From Chloroflexota bacterium (GTDB lineage: Bacteria; Chloroflexota; Anaerolineae; J102): a stretch of 5,809 nucleotides of DNA. Below are positions 1-5,331 of the stretch, piece by piece. Positions within the stretch are counted from its first letter, which is position 1. Every line of letters begins with the position of its first letter. The notes beneath the pieces are model-generated. The model saw only the letters and a list, made by a program, of their open reading frames with translations. It did no database searches and was not told the DNA's origin. The DNA lies in the NCBI GenBank assembly GCA_024276255.1, contig JAJRXO010000079.1, forward strand, positions 1-5,809, given 5' to 3'. Position numbers and translations under genes: made by a program.

Positions 1-350
1 ACCGCGCCCAGGGCCCGCAAGCGTTGCACCGCTGTGGCCTCGTACGGTGGCATGAAACCCTTGAGAATGCGCGAGGCCGCAGTGAGGGGCATGCCCTCGA
101 CGGCCAGCATGTCCTTGATAGCCAGGGGAACGCCCAGCAGGGGGTTGTCTTCACCGGCAGCGCGTCGATCATCGGCCTGCTGCGCCTGCGCCAACGCCAG
201 CTCGGGCGCCACATGCAAATAAGCCTGCACCCGTGCATCGAGGCGCTGAATGCGGTCGAGATAGGCTTGCGTAAGCTCGACGGCGCTGATCTCCCGCTTT
301 TGTAACAGACGATGGCAGGCATGGATGGTCAGGGTGTGAAGCTCGCTCAT
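1..350 (-). CDS. gatA: Glu-tRNA(Gln)/Asp-tRNA(Asn) amidotransferase subunit A, N-terminal part (cut by window start)
   Basis: This is the amidase subunit of the GatCAB complex. It releases ammonia from glutamine, and the ammonia is used to convert Glu-tRNA(Gln) or Asp-tRNA(Asn) to the amidated form in the cytoplasm. About 116 residues are visible. They include the amidase-signature start, with LLGVPLAIKD at residues 71-80, where Lys79 fits the first lysine of the Ser-Ser-Lys catalytic triad. A conserved block follows: A91-A92-S93, then ILKGF and PPYEATAVQRL (residues 95-111). The two catalytic serines lie beyond the window edge. The start ATG (348-350) overlaps the gatC stop as ATGA, and a GGAGGG Shine-Dalgarno lies 6 nt upstream inside gatC, so translation is probably coupled. 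I see no defect in the visible part. The identification is secure; whether the complex serves Gln, Asn or both cannot be told here. Confidence 0.95.
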   Translation of the reverse strand, partial: MSELHTLTIHACHRLLQKREISAVELTQAYLDRIQRLDARVQAYLHVAPELALAQAQQADDRRAAGEDNPLLGVPLAIKDMLAVEGMPLTAASRILKGFMPPYEATAVQRLRALGA

Positions 351-646
351 TGACTGCCCTCCAGCACGGCGTGCACCTTGAAATAACCGTCTTCCTGATC
401 AGGCGCATTAACGAGCGCCCTGTCGACCGGCAGGCTGGGTTCGACCTCATCGTCGCGCATAACGCTACGCAAGGGCAATACGGTGGCCGTAGGCGAAACC
501 TGCGAGGTGTCGACTTCCTGTATCTGGGCCGCGTAATCGAGTACAGCGGATAGCTGGCCGGCAAAAAGCTCGATTTCTTCTTCTGTCAGTTCCAGTTTGA
601 CCAGTTCGGCAACGTGCCGGACTTCGTCGGCGCTCAATCGGGTCAT
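347..646 (-). CDS. gatC: Glu-tRNA(Gln)/Asp-tRNA(Asn) amidotransferase subunit C
   Basis: This is the small GatC subunit (99 residues, normal length), which wraps around GatA and stabilises the GatA-GatB interface. The N-terminal helical part shows the family pattern, with V10-R11-H12-V13-A14-L16-L18-L20-T21-E22-E23 followed by LSAVLDYAAQIQEVDTS (residues 32-48). The C-terminal part has the usual 'LR-D' stretch, then NAPDQEDGYFKV-VLE near residues 80-96; the family motif is NAP followed by F-VP-VL. The start ATG (644-646) is preceded by AGGA with an 8-nt gap. An extended -10 promoter sits about 30 nt further up. It is the first gene of a gatCA pair (4-bp ATGA overlap); gatB is not in view and may follow gatA or be elsewhere. 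Confidence 0.95.
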   Translation of the reverse strand: MTRLSADEVRHVAELVKLELTEEEIELFAGQLSAVLDYAAQIQEVDTSQVSPTATVLPLRSVMRDDEVEPSLPVDRALVNAPDQEDGYFKVHAVLEGSQ

Positions 647-677
647 GGTATGAGTCCTGGGTGGGGATATGGACGGT

Positions 678-688
678 ATTATAGCACG
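678..688 (-). promoter_or_regulatory. Extended -10 promoter for gatCA
   Basis: Read on the minus strand, the sequence is CGTGCTATAAT, a perfect TATAAT (678-683) with the extended TGn element (684-686). No good -35 hexamer is found at 16-18 nt spacing, as is common with extended -10 promoters. The predicted start near 671 gives gatC a 5' UTR of about 25 nt containing its AGGA Shine-Dalgarno. The promoter lies just after the stop codon of the upstream gene (713-715), so gatCA can be transcribed independently of that gene. No terminator hairpin separates the two, so read-through is also possible. Confidence 0.65.
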
Positions 689-712
689 GTGGAAAGTGAT
701 ATGCCGTGTGGG

Positions 713-1321
713 TTATAATTCGGGTGCGAGCACGCGGAAAAAGGTTGAGGATTGGCTTCCAGTCAGCGGTCGGTATTCCAACACGAATTGCTGAGCAGTG
801 ACAGGGACCTGTACGCAGATATTTCCGGTCACACTTTCGCCCCGCCTCACAGTCCCTTCCAGGGGCTCGGGGATCACGCCGCAGCGCGTCTCGGGATCGT
901 AGGTGGTGTAAGGTTGCAGCTGCTCATCAATAATTCGGAACAAAGCTTCCCGGATGGTCACCTCGCCCTCTGCAGACACATTTGTCACCCGCAATGTCAA
1001 CATCAACATGCGTTTGTCGGCCGGTGGCGCCTCATTGAACTCATTTTCCAGACGCACCAATGGCCAGGCATCATTGTTGATGCGCAAGATCTCTATGCGC
1101 AGGCCGTCCCCCGTCATATTACCCAATGTTACATTCGGGATGCCAAACCACTCGATTGTCTGTGAACCAGCTTCCACTGTTTGCGTAGCAGAAACCTGTG
1201 TAGCGATCGCTTCCGGCGTCTGTTTTGGCTGGATCCACAAACGATTCACGAGCATCACAACAAGAATCAAAACCGCCGTACCACCGACAATAGCAAAAAA
1301 TCGCATCTGATTGCGACGCAT
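713..1321 (-). CDS. Membrane-anchored DUF4352-like beta-sandwich protein of unknown function
   Basis: This is a 202-residue protein with one hydrophobic segment near the N terminus (about residues 8-28) after the basic start MRRNQMR. It looks like a signal anchor, with the rest outside the membrane. A Thr/Ala/Gln-rich linker follows (about 33-55), then a beta-rich domain (about 58-200). The pattern LTLRVTNVSAEGEVTI (109-123), a 'D-Q-Y' strand (132-138), the RRGESVTG turn (159-166) and a final VP-QF-LEY strand (172-183) resemble DUF4352, an Ig-like fold found in bacterial lipoproteins and surface proteins. Cys147 and Cys169 could form a disulfide. There is no lipobox cysteine. The start is well supported: AGGAGGT (1330-1336 on the minus strand) lies 8 nt before the ATG; a second Met at residue 6 is less likely. 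No function can be assigned. The family match is by eye only. Confidence 0.8.
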   Translation of the reverse strand: MRRNQMRFFAIVGGTAVLILVVMLVNRLWIQPKQTPEAIATQVSATQTVEAGSQTIEWFGIPNVTLGNMTGDGLRIEILRINNDAWPLVRLENEFNEAPPADKRMLMLTLRVTNVSAEGEVTIREALFRIIDEQLQPYTTYDPETRCGVIPEPLEGTVRRGESVTGNICVQVPVTAQQFVLEYRPLTGSQSSTFFRVLAPEL

Positions 1322-1388
1322 GTCTGCTTACCTCCTGAAAAGATGGATGCTGAGCGTTGTACAGGGGATCGAAGATGAAAGCTTCATT

Positions 1389-1417
1389 ATCATCGCATGT
1401 TAGGCGGCATGCGTCAA
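1389..1417 (-). promoter_or_regulatory. Candidate sigma70-type promoter for the DUF4352-like gene
   Basis: On the minus strand there is TTGACG (1412-1417), a 17-nt spacer and GATGAT (1389-1394), with an extended TGC just before the -10. The -35 matches 5 of 6 and the -10 matches 4 of 6 consensus bases. The predicted start is near 1382, leaving a 5' UTR of about 60 nt that ends in a strong Shine-Dalgarno. It lies in the divergent gap between this gene and the thioredoxin gene. Confidence 0.45.
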
Positions 1418-1470
1418 CCTGAAAACGTAACTTTTCGGCCCCTCAGTGCATCATAGAGAAGCGCAAGCAA

Positions 1471-1476
1471 TATTAT
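1471..1476 (+). promoter_or_regulatory. Weak candidate -10 for the thioredoxin gene
   Basis: TATTAT matches the -10 consensus at 5 of 6 bases and lies 33 nt before the thioredoxin start. That would give a 5' UTR of about 27 nt containing the AGGAG Shine-Dalgarno. No convincing -35 hexamer or extended TGn element goes with it. The call rests mainly on position and on the need for a promoter in this divergent gap. Confidence 0.25.
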
Positions 1477-1509
1477 CTGATTATCACCCCAAACAAGCAG
1501 GAGAATGAC

Positions 1510-1911
1510 ATGTCTTTTATCGATAATATCTTCGGTAGCAAAAAAGCCGATACCCCGGCAGCAACCAAGGCCGACCCCAATCGTCCCAAGCCCATTCACG
1601 TCACCGATGCCGACTTCGAAAAGACCATTTTGCAGTCTGACAAGCTGGCCATTGTGGATCTGTGGGCCGACTGGTGCCGCCCCTGTCACATGATAGCCCC
1701 CACCATCGAAGACCTGGCTGCCGAATACGCCGGCCGCGTGGTTGTAGCCAAGCTGAATGTCGATGAGAACCCCTCCACACCGGGCAAGTATGGAATTATG
1801 GGCATTCCCACGGTGCTGTTCTTCAAGAATGGTAAAGAAGTCGACCGCATTGTCGGCGTGCAGCGTTATCCAGCCTTTGTCAATCGCATCGAGCGTTTGC
1901 TGGAATCCTGA
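1510..1911 (+). CDS. Thioredoxin with WCRPC active site and N-terminal extension
   Basis: This is a cytoplasmic thiol-disulfide reductase of the thioredoxin fold, 133 residues against about 105-110 for a minimal thioredoxin. The extra length is an N-terminal stretch of about 28 residues before the fold begins at PIHVTDADFEK. The fold shows V49-D50-L51-W52-A53 with the buried Asp50, active site W55-C56-R57-P58-C59-H60 (canonical is WCGPC), and the cis-proline loop G98-I99-P100-T101-V102. These are followed by LFFKNGKEVDRIVG, as in TrxA. The extension starts MSFIDNIFGSKK, which could form a short amphipathic helix, then a Pro/Ala/Lys-rich linker; it is not a cleavable signal peptide. The start at 1510 is supported by AGGAG (1499-1503) 6 nt upstream; an ATG at 1505 is in another frame. 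It is followed by its own terminator and then by rho. Assignment to the thioredoxin family is very secure; its exact partner is not known. Confidence 0.95.
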   Translation: MSFIDNIFGSKKADTPAATKADPNRPKPIHVTDADFEKTILQSDKLAIVDLWADWCRPCHMIAPTIEDLAAEYAGRVVVAKLNVDENPSTPGKYGIMGIPTVLFFKNGKEVDRIVGVQRYPAFVNRIERLLES

Positions 1912-1939
1912 CCCGCCTATCCCTCTTCCCCCATACCTG

Positions 1940-1970
1940 ACCCCAGATGTGTAACGCATCTGGGGTTTTT
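1940..1970 (+). terminator. Intrinsic terminator of the thioredoxin gene
   Basis: The arms CCCCAGATG (1941-1949) and CATCTGGGG (1957-1965) pair perfectly over 9 bp around a 7-nt loop, followed directly by TTTTT (1966-1970). An outer A-T pair (1940/1966) can extend the stem. It starts about 30 nt after the thioredoxin stop. There is no A-run on the other side, so it works for plus-strand transcription only. It separates the thioredoxin transcript from rho. Confidence 0.92.
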
Positions 1971-2052
1971 GTATGTGGCCAGGAACTACAGGGGCAGCGC
2001 TCTTTGCGATGAAAATCAACCGCATGAAATCGCATCGCGGCGCCATCACCGC

Positions 2053-2080
2053 ACCGGCCTCGACAATCAGGGAGGCCGGT
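2053..2080. repeat. 9-bp perfect inverted repeat (hairpin without T-tract)
   Basis: ACCGGCCTC (2053-2061) pairs with GAGGCCGGT (2072-2080) around a 10-nt loop. No T-run follows on either strand, so it is not an intrinsic terminator. It is part of the repeat-like block between thioredoxin and rho. Confidence 0.7.
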
Positions 2081-2120
2081 CCCCCTGAAAAGTCCGGAAC
2101 TGGCCTCTGACGGGGGCATT

Positions 2121-2241
2121 CCAGATTTGGGGCGCAGTTGAGGACTTCATCCCCCGGCGGGGTGGGCCACGATAACACGGAGCTGGTCCAGGCTAAACAC
2201 AAGGAGGAACCTGAGCAATCCTGCCACATTTGGGGGACGCA
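2121..2241 (+). repeat. Imperfect direct repeat pair
   Basis: CCAGATTTGGGGCGCA (2121-2136) and CCACATTTGGGGGACGCA (2224-2241) match at 15 positions, with one mismatch and a 2-nt gap. The CTCTGAC motif also occurs beside each copy (2105-2111 before the first, 2247-2253 after the second). This suggests a decayed repeated unit rather than chance, although GC-rich sequence makes short matches more likely. Confidence 0.5.
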
Positions 2242-2247
2242 CCCCCC
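2231..2247. repeat. Short GC-rich hairpin upstream of the rho promoter
   Basis: GGGGG (2232-2236) can pair with CCCCC (2242-2246) around the loop ACGCA. It ends about 14 nt before the -35 of the rho promoter. It has no T-tract and would lie outside the rho transcript, so it is either part of the repeat block or a possible protein site. Confidence 0.4.
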
Positions 2248-2260
2248 TCTGACCATGCCT

Positions 2261-2290
2261 TTGACGCCTCTGATCGTAACATGATATACT
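2261..2290 (+). promoter_or_regulatory. Strong sigma70-type promoter for rho
   Basis: TTGACG (2261-2266, 5 of 6), an 18-nt spacer and TATACT (2285-2290, 5 of 6), with an extended TG at 2282-2283 one base before the -10. The predicted start is near 2297, about 208 nt upstream of the rho ATG. Because the thioredoxin terminator lies upstream, this is probably the main promoter for rho. Confidence 0.75.
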
Positions 2291-2296
2291 GTTTGG

Positions 2297-2504
2297 CGTC
2301 ATTAAATTCACGCAGGTTCATTTTTGCCTTGGGTGGGCGCTTGTTGTACCATCCACCATCATGCCGTCGCCCGTAGTTGACATCCGCCACATTTGTCACG
2401 CGGGTTTGTCCATACACTCTGGCTTGAATATGTGATCCGGTTCTACCGCCACATCGCCAAGGCGATGAAAACGAGATCGCATAACGAGCCCCATTTACAA
2501 CCCC
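2297..2504 (+). promoter_or_regulatory. Long C-rich rho leader, possible Rho autoregulation region
   Basis: This untranslated leader of about 208 nt precedes rho. Between about 2347 and 2458 it has roughly 39 C against 22 G, with many pyrimidine-C steps and little strong secondary structure; these are the properties of Rho-utilisation (rut) sites. In E. coli, rho is known to limit its own synthesis by terminating in its leader. A small hairpin (2452-2467) lies close to the start codon. No Shine-Dalgarno is seen before the rho ATG. A 24-codon frame (2361-2435) exists but has no ribosome site. The role in autoregulation is inference from composition and position. Confidence 0.45.
2452..2467 (+). 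other. Hairpin in the rho leader near the start codon
   Basis: CATCGC (2452-2457) pairs with GCGATG (2462-2467) around CAAG, a perfect 6-bp stem with a 4-nt loop. It ends 37 nt before the rho ATG. It is followed by a short A-run, not a T-run, so it is not an intrinsic terminator. It could pause polymerase, mark the 3' end of a rut region, or affect ribosome access. Confidence 0.45.
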
Positions 2505-3767
2505 ATGAACCCGACTGCTCCTCTCGCGACACGAAGCTTGAAAGAATTGCGCATATTGGCGCGCCAGCAAGGCCTCAAAGGATATAGCCGTCTGCGCAAG
2601 GAAGAACTGGTACGCGTGCTGGCCCGGGCCAGCAACGGCAAAGAAGCCGTCCAGATTGGCATGGGCTATCTCGCCTTCGACCGTAACGGTACAGCCATCC
2701 TGCGTCCGGGATATGGCTATGGGGCACGCAAAGGAAAAAAGGTCTATGTTTCACCGGCCCAGATCAAGCGCTTTGGTCTCAGGCATGGTGATTTTATCGA
2801 GGGCCAGGTACGAAAACCGAAATCCGGGGAAAAGTATTACAGCCTGGTGCAAATCGAATCCGTCAACGGCCTGCATCCGGAAGCAGCCCTGGAACGGGAA
2901 CTGTTCGACGCCCTGGTGCCCGTGCACCCGCATCAGCAGCTTATTCTGGAAACCAAACCCCACATACTGGCCCCACGTTTTATCGATCTGCTCTGCCCCA
3001 TTGGCCGCGGCCAACGGGGGTTGATCATCAGCCCGCCCCGCGCCGGCAAGACCACGCTCATCAAGCAGATCGTCAAGGCAATCACCTATAATTACAGCGA
3101 TGTGCACGTGATCGTCGCCCTGATCGGCGAACGGCCCGAAGAGATCACCAATGTGGTGCGCTCGGTGGATGCCGAGGTGTTCAGCGCCTCATTTGATGCC
3201 TCGGCCTTCAAACAGGTTGCCACGGCCGAACTGGCGCTTAATCGCGCTCAGCGCCTGGTGGAATTGCATCGCGATGTGGTGCTGGTGGCCGATTCGCTCA
3301 CTCGCCTTACCCGCGCCTACAATGAAATCCTCACACCTTCGGGCCACCAGATGGGCAGCGATCTGGATGCGGTGGCGGTGTACCGGGCCCGGCGCTTTTT
3401 TGCCGCCGGTCAAAAGATCGAAAATGGCGGCAGTCTCACCCTGCTGGCTACCTGTCTCATTGAGACCGGCAGCAACATCGACGACCGTATTGTGGAAGAA
3501 TTTCAGCACACGGCCAACATGGAACTTTATCTCGACCGGCGCCTGGCTGCCAAACGCATCTTTCCTGCCATTGATCTTGAACGCAGCAGCACCCGTCATG
3601 ATGATCTGCTGCTGGACAAGGAAACAACGCAAAAAGTATGGCTGATGCGCCGCATGATCTCTGCTATTCGCAACAAACAACCGGGGGTCGAGCCCATGCT
3701 GGTGTTCCGCGATCGCCTGTTGCGCACCCGCAACAATTATGAATTTATCACCACACTGCAAGCCTGA
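2505..3767 (+). CDS. rho: Transcription termination factor Rho
   Basis: This is the hexameric RNA-dependent ATPase and RNA-DNA helicase that ends transcription on untranslated RNA. Its 420 residues match the E. coli length (419). Domains in order: Rho_N helical domain (about 10-42, SLKELRILARQQGL and RLRKEELVRVLA); OB-fold RNA-binding domain (about 48-122, with VYVSPAQIKRFGLRHGD at 80-96); and RecA-like motor (about 135-420). The motor shows Walker A PPRAGKTT (177-184, Lys182), catalytic Glu209 in GERPEE, Walker B VVLVAD (258-263), the Q-loop region (about 283-297, YRARRFF), the R-loop TGSNID (321-326), and the arginine-rich ERSSTR (359-364). One oddity is that the RNP1-like segment reads GTAILR (62-67), where E. 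coli has GFGFLR, so both aromatic RNA-stacking residues are missing. The ATG at 2505 is the first possible standard start after an in-frame stop at 2466-2468, but no Shine-Dalgarno precedes it. Confidence 0.97.
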   Translation: MNPTAPLATRSLKELRILARQQGLKGYSRLRKEELVRVLARASNGKEAVQIGMGYLAFDRNGTAILRPGYGYGARKGKKVYVSPAQIKRFGLRHGDFIEGQVRKPKSGEKYYSLVQIESVNGLHPEAALERELFDALVPVHPHQQLILETKPHILAPRFIDLLCPIGRGQRGLIISPPRAGKTTLIKQIVKAITYNYSDVHVIVALIGERPEEITNVVRSVDAEVFSASFDASAFKQVATAELALNRAQRLVELHRDVVLVADSLTRLTRAYNEILTPSGHQMGSDLDAVAVYRARRFFAAGQKIENGGSLTLLATCLIETGSNIDDRIVEEFQHTANMELYLDRRLAAKRIFPAIDLERSSTRHDDLLLDKETTQKVWLMRRMISAIRNKQPGVEPMLVFRDRLLRTRNNYEFITTLQA

Positions 3768-3828
3768 AAACGCGTGATTAGCATCGTACATCCTGCCATG
3801 CCCGGCAATTCCTGATCCATCTGCAAGG

Positions 3829-3839
3829 CGTGCTATAAT
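3829..3839 (+). promoter_or_regulatory. Extended -10 promoter giving a probably leaderless transcript
   Basis: CGTGCTATAAT contains a perfect TATAAT (3834-3839) with TGC before it; no good -35 is seen. The usual start 6-7 nt downstream falls at 3845-3846, next to the ATG at 3847, and there is no Shine-Dalgarno. The same 11 bases occur in the gatC promoter on the other strand. Confidence 0.7.
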
Positions 3840-3846
3840 CGCCGGT

Positions 3847-5331
3847 ATGTCAAGAATCCATCTGGCGCAGTCCCCGTGGTGGGCGGCCTTTGTGCTGGCG
3901 TGCATTCTCACACTTCCTGCCTGGATCATGCTCAGCCGTCCCGGATTACCGGCCAGCCGTCAAGGCCCGCGGCCTGTGTTGAATATGTATGCAGTTGAAC
4001 GCGGGGACTATCCGGCAGTGGCGGTCACCCCTGATCGCTGGCATACGGATGGCTTCTGGCCGTATACGGTAGCGCGGATGGCCCGCAGCATGGGGGCTGA
4101 TGGCGTACAGGCGATCAAGATCAGCCTGGGGCTGGCCATGATCCTGCTCGTGGCTGGCAGTGTAAGCTGGGGCATCGGCCTGGGCGGGTTGTGGGGCGGC
4201 ATCTTGTTGGCCGTGCTGATGGCGTTCTCACCATTACTGCTCAGCAGTATGTATGCTGAAGGCGAGCTGGCCGGCATTTGGGCGCTGGCCGGGTTCATGT
4301 GGGCGGGCTGGGCCCTGCAGGACTCCCGTCGTCGCAGCCTGCTTGTGGGCGCATTGGCTATGATTATCATCTGGAACGCAAGGCCGGGGATGGGATTGTG
4401 GGCATCTGCCGCGCTGGCGTTGCTGGCCATGCTACAACGTCGACCCGCGGCTCTGATCGGCGTGCTCGCCGGAGCTGTGACCGGCTTTGTCCTGACACAA
4501 CCATGGACGCGCCCCCTCTCCGTTTTCACTGGCCCTGGCATCCACCTGGCTCAGCTGCTGGAGCCCGGCTGGCTGTGGGAAGTCAGCAGTATCGACCGTA
4601 GCACGGCGATCAATTTCTCACTGGCATTACCGCTGGCCCTGTTGCTGGTGGGTATGTGGACAATTCGTGAAGCAAAAGAAACGACATGGCGCCCTTACGC
4701 CTTGGTGGGAGTATTACTGGCGCTTCTCAGCCTGCAAAGCGTGAATGCTCATCTGCCCTCTGTGCTGCAAAGCATCAACCCGGCGGGATTGCTGTTGCTG
4801 ACACTGCCACTGCTGGCCGCGGCAGCCACGGCAGCCTGGGCCCGCAGCGATCTGCATGTGCCGCTGTGGTCAGCGTTGCTCCTGCTGGTGATGCTCAACG
4901 CCAGCCCCGCCCTCTCTCCGCGATTTGAACGCTATGACATCCCGGAACAGGCAGTTGCCCAATTTGGCGCCCAATCCCTGATGCTGCTCTCGGCCCAACC
5001 CGCTGCGCCGCCCCAACCGGGCACGGCTTGGTCTGTGGATCTGTCATGGGTGGCCTGGGAGCCCGTGGACTTCGATTATAACCTGTTTGTGCACATACTG
5101 GATGCGCAGGGCAATAAAATCGCCCAGTTCGATGGTCAGCCGCAGCAGGGAAAACGGCCCATGACCGGTTGGCAACCGGGAGAGGTGATTGCCGATCGCA
5201 TCCAGATCGCCATCCCGGCCGACGCCCCGACGCCCAGACGGGTGCTTTTGGGCGTTTATAACTGGAATGACGGCCGACGCCTGGCCGCGGGCGAGCAGGA
5301 TGCCATCGTGATCTGGGAGGCGCAGCCATGA
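3847..5331 (+). CDS. Polytopic membrane protein, GT-C / PTPS-related type, with C-terminal extracytoplasmic beta-sandwich
   Basis: This 494-residue integral membrane protein has about 10-11 predicted membrane segments. One is at about 11-30, a dense cluster at about 90-217, and more at about 255-272, 283-298, 311-330 and 337-352. The first outer loop (about 31-88) holds RGDYPAV and W65-H66-T67-D68; acidic residues in this loop are typical of GT-C enzymes, which use polyprenyl-linked sugars. M135-Y136-A137-E138-G139-E140 corresponds in position and form to the conserved 'R--MGE' motif of the next protein. The C-terminal domain (about 375-490) has a pattern often seen at the end of Chloroflexota membrane glycosyltransferase-like proteins: W-A-EPVDFDYNLFVHILDA-G, then FDGQPQQG, GWQPGEVIADR and LLGVYNWNDGRRL. 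The activity is unknown, and it could be a catalytically inactive partner. The start at 3847 fits the promoter. The stop overlaps the next ATG (ATGA). Confidence 0.85.
   Translation: MSRIHLAQSPWWAAFVLACILTLPAWIMLSRPGLPASRQGPRPVLNMYAVERGDYPAVAVTPDRWHTDGFWPYTVARMARSMGADGVQAIKISLGLAMILLVAGSVSWGIGLGGLWGGILLAVLMAFSPLLLSSMYAEGELAGIWALAGFMWAGWALQDSRRRSLLVGALAMIIIWNARPGMGLWASAALALLAMLQRRPAALIGVLAGAVTGFVLTQPWTRPLSVFTGPGIHLAQLLEPGWLWEVSSIDRSTAINFSLALPLALLLVGMWTIREAKETTWRPYALVGVLLALLSLQSVNAHLPSVLQSINPAGLLLLTLPLLAAAATAAWARSDLHVPLWSALLLLVMLNASPALSPRFERYDIPEQAVAQFGAQSLMLLSAQPAAPPQPGTAWSVDLSWVAWEPVDFDYNLFVHILDAQGNKIAQFDGQPQQGKRPMTGWQPGEVIADRIQIAIPADAPTPRRVLLGVYNWNDGRRLAAGEQDAIVIWEAQP

Larger units (their letters stand above)
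1971..2256. repeat. Repeat-like intergenic block between thioredoxin and rho (candidate dispersed element)
   Basis: I see no credible gene here on either strand. The block is dense in short symmetric structure. It has a 9-bp inverted repeat (2053-2061/2072-2080), a longer-range pair AAGTCC (2090-2095)/GGACTT (2142-2147), two GC-rich hairpins (2152-2162 and 2231-2247), and an imperfect direct repeat (2121-2136 and 2224-2241). Base composition, with runs of G and C, differs from the flanking genes. Such blocks are often non-coding dispersed repeats or decayed miniature elements, but one copy in one window cannot prove this. No target-site duplication or clear outer terminal repeat was found. 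Confidence 0.4.

Noticed and set aside
714..719. TATAAT on the plus strand at the end of the DUF4352-like gene
   Set aside because: It has no -35 or extended element and no plus-strand gene downstream; it overlaps the stop codon of the minus-strand gene.
2112..2166. G-quadruplex from several G-runs
   Set aside because: Loops between the G-runs are far too long (about 12 and 26 nt) for a canonical quadruplex.
1414..2256. Long open frame (280 codons) on the minus strand across thioredoxin and the intergenic block
   Set aside because: It runs antisense to the certain thioredoxin gene and through its terminator, has no recognisable domain or ribosome site, and its composition looks like an accidental frame over GC-rich repeats.
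2377..2398. TTGACA at 2377-2382 as a second rho promoter, and TGACA/TGTCA inverted repeat
   Set aside because: No -10 lies at 16-19 nt spacing, and a 5-bp inverted repeat with an 11-nt gap is expected by chance.
2361..2435. 24-codon leader peptide (ATG at 2361) upstream of rho
   Set aside because: The position is like rhoL in E. coli, but there is no Shine-Dalgarno, no similarity and no coding signal. It is mentioned in the leader entry but not called as a gene.
2193..2570. Minus-strand frame over the rho promoter and leader
   Set aside because: It has no family resemblance, it covers the promoter and overlaps the rho start, and it has no ribosome site.
3790..3812. Hairpin TGCC/GGCA as a rho terminator
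   Set aside because: The stem is only 4 bp and there is no T-run. I see no intrinsic terminator after rho.
3189..3929. Long open frame (246 codons) on the minus strand opposite rho
   Set aside because: It is antisense to the conserved rho motor domain and runs into the next gene; the sequence is the usual mirror of a GC-rich gene.
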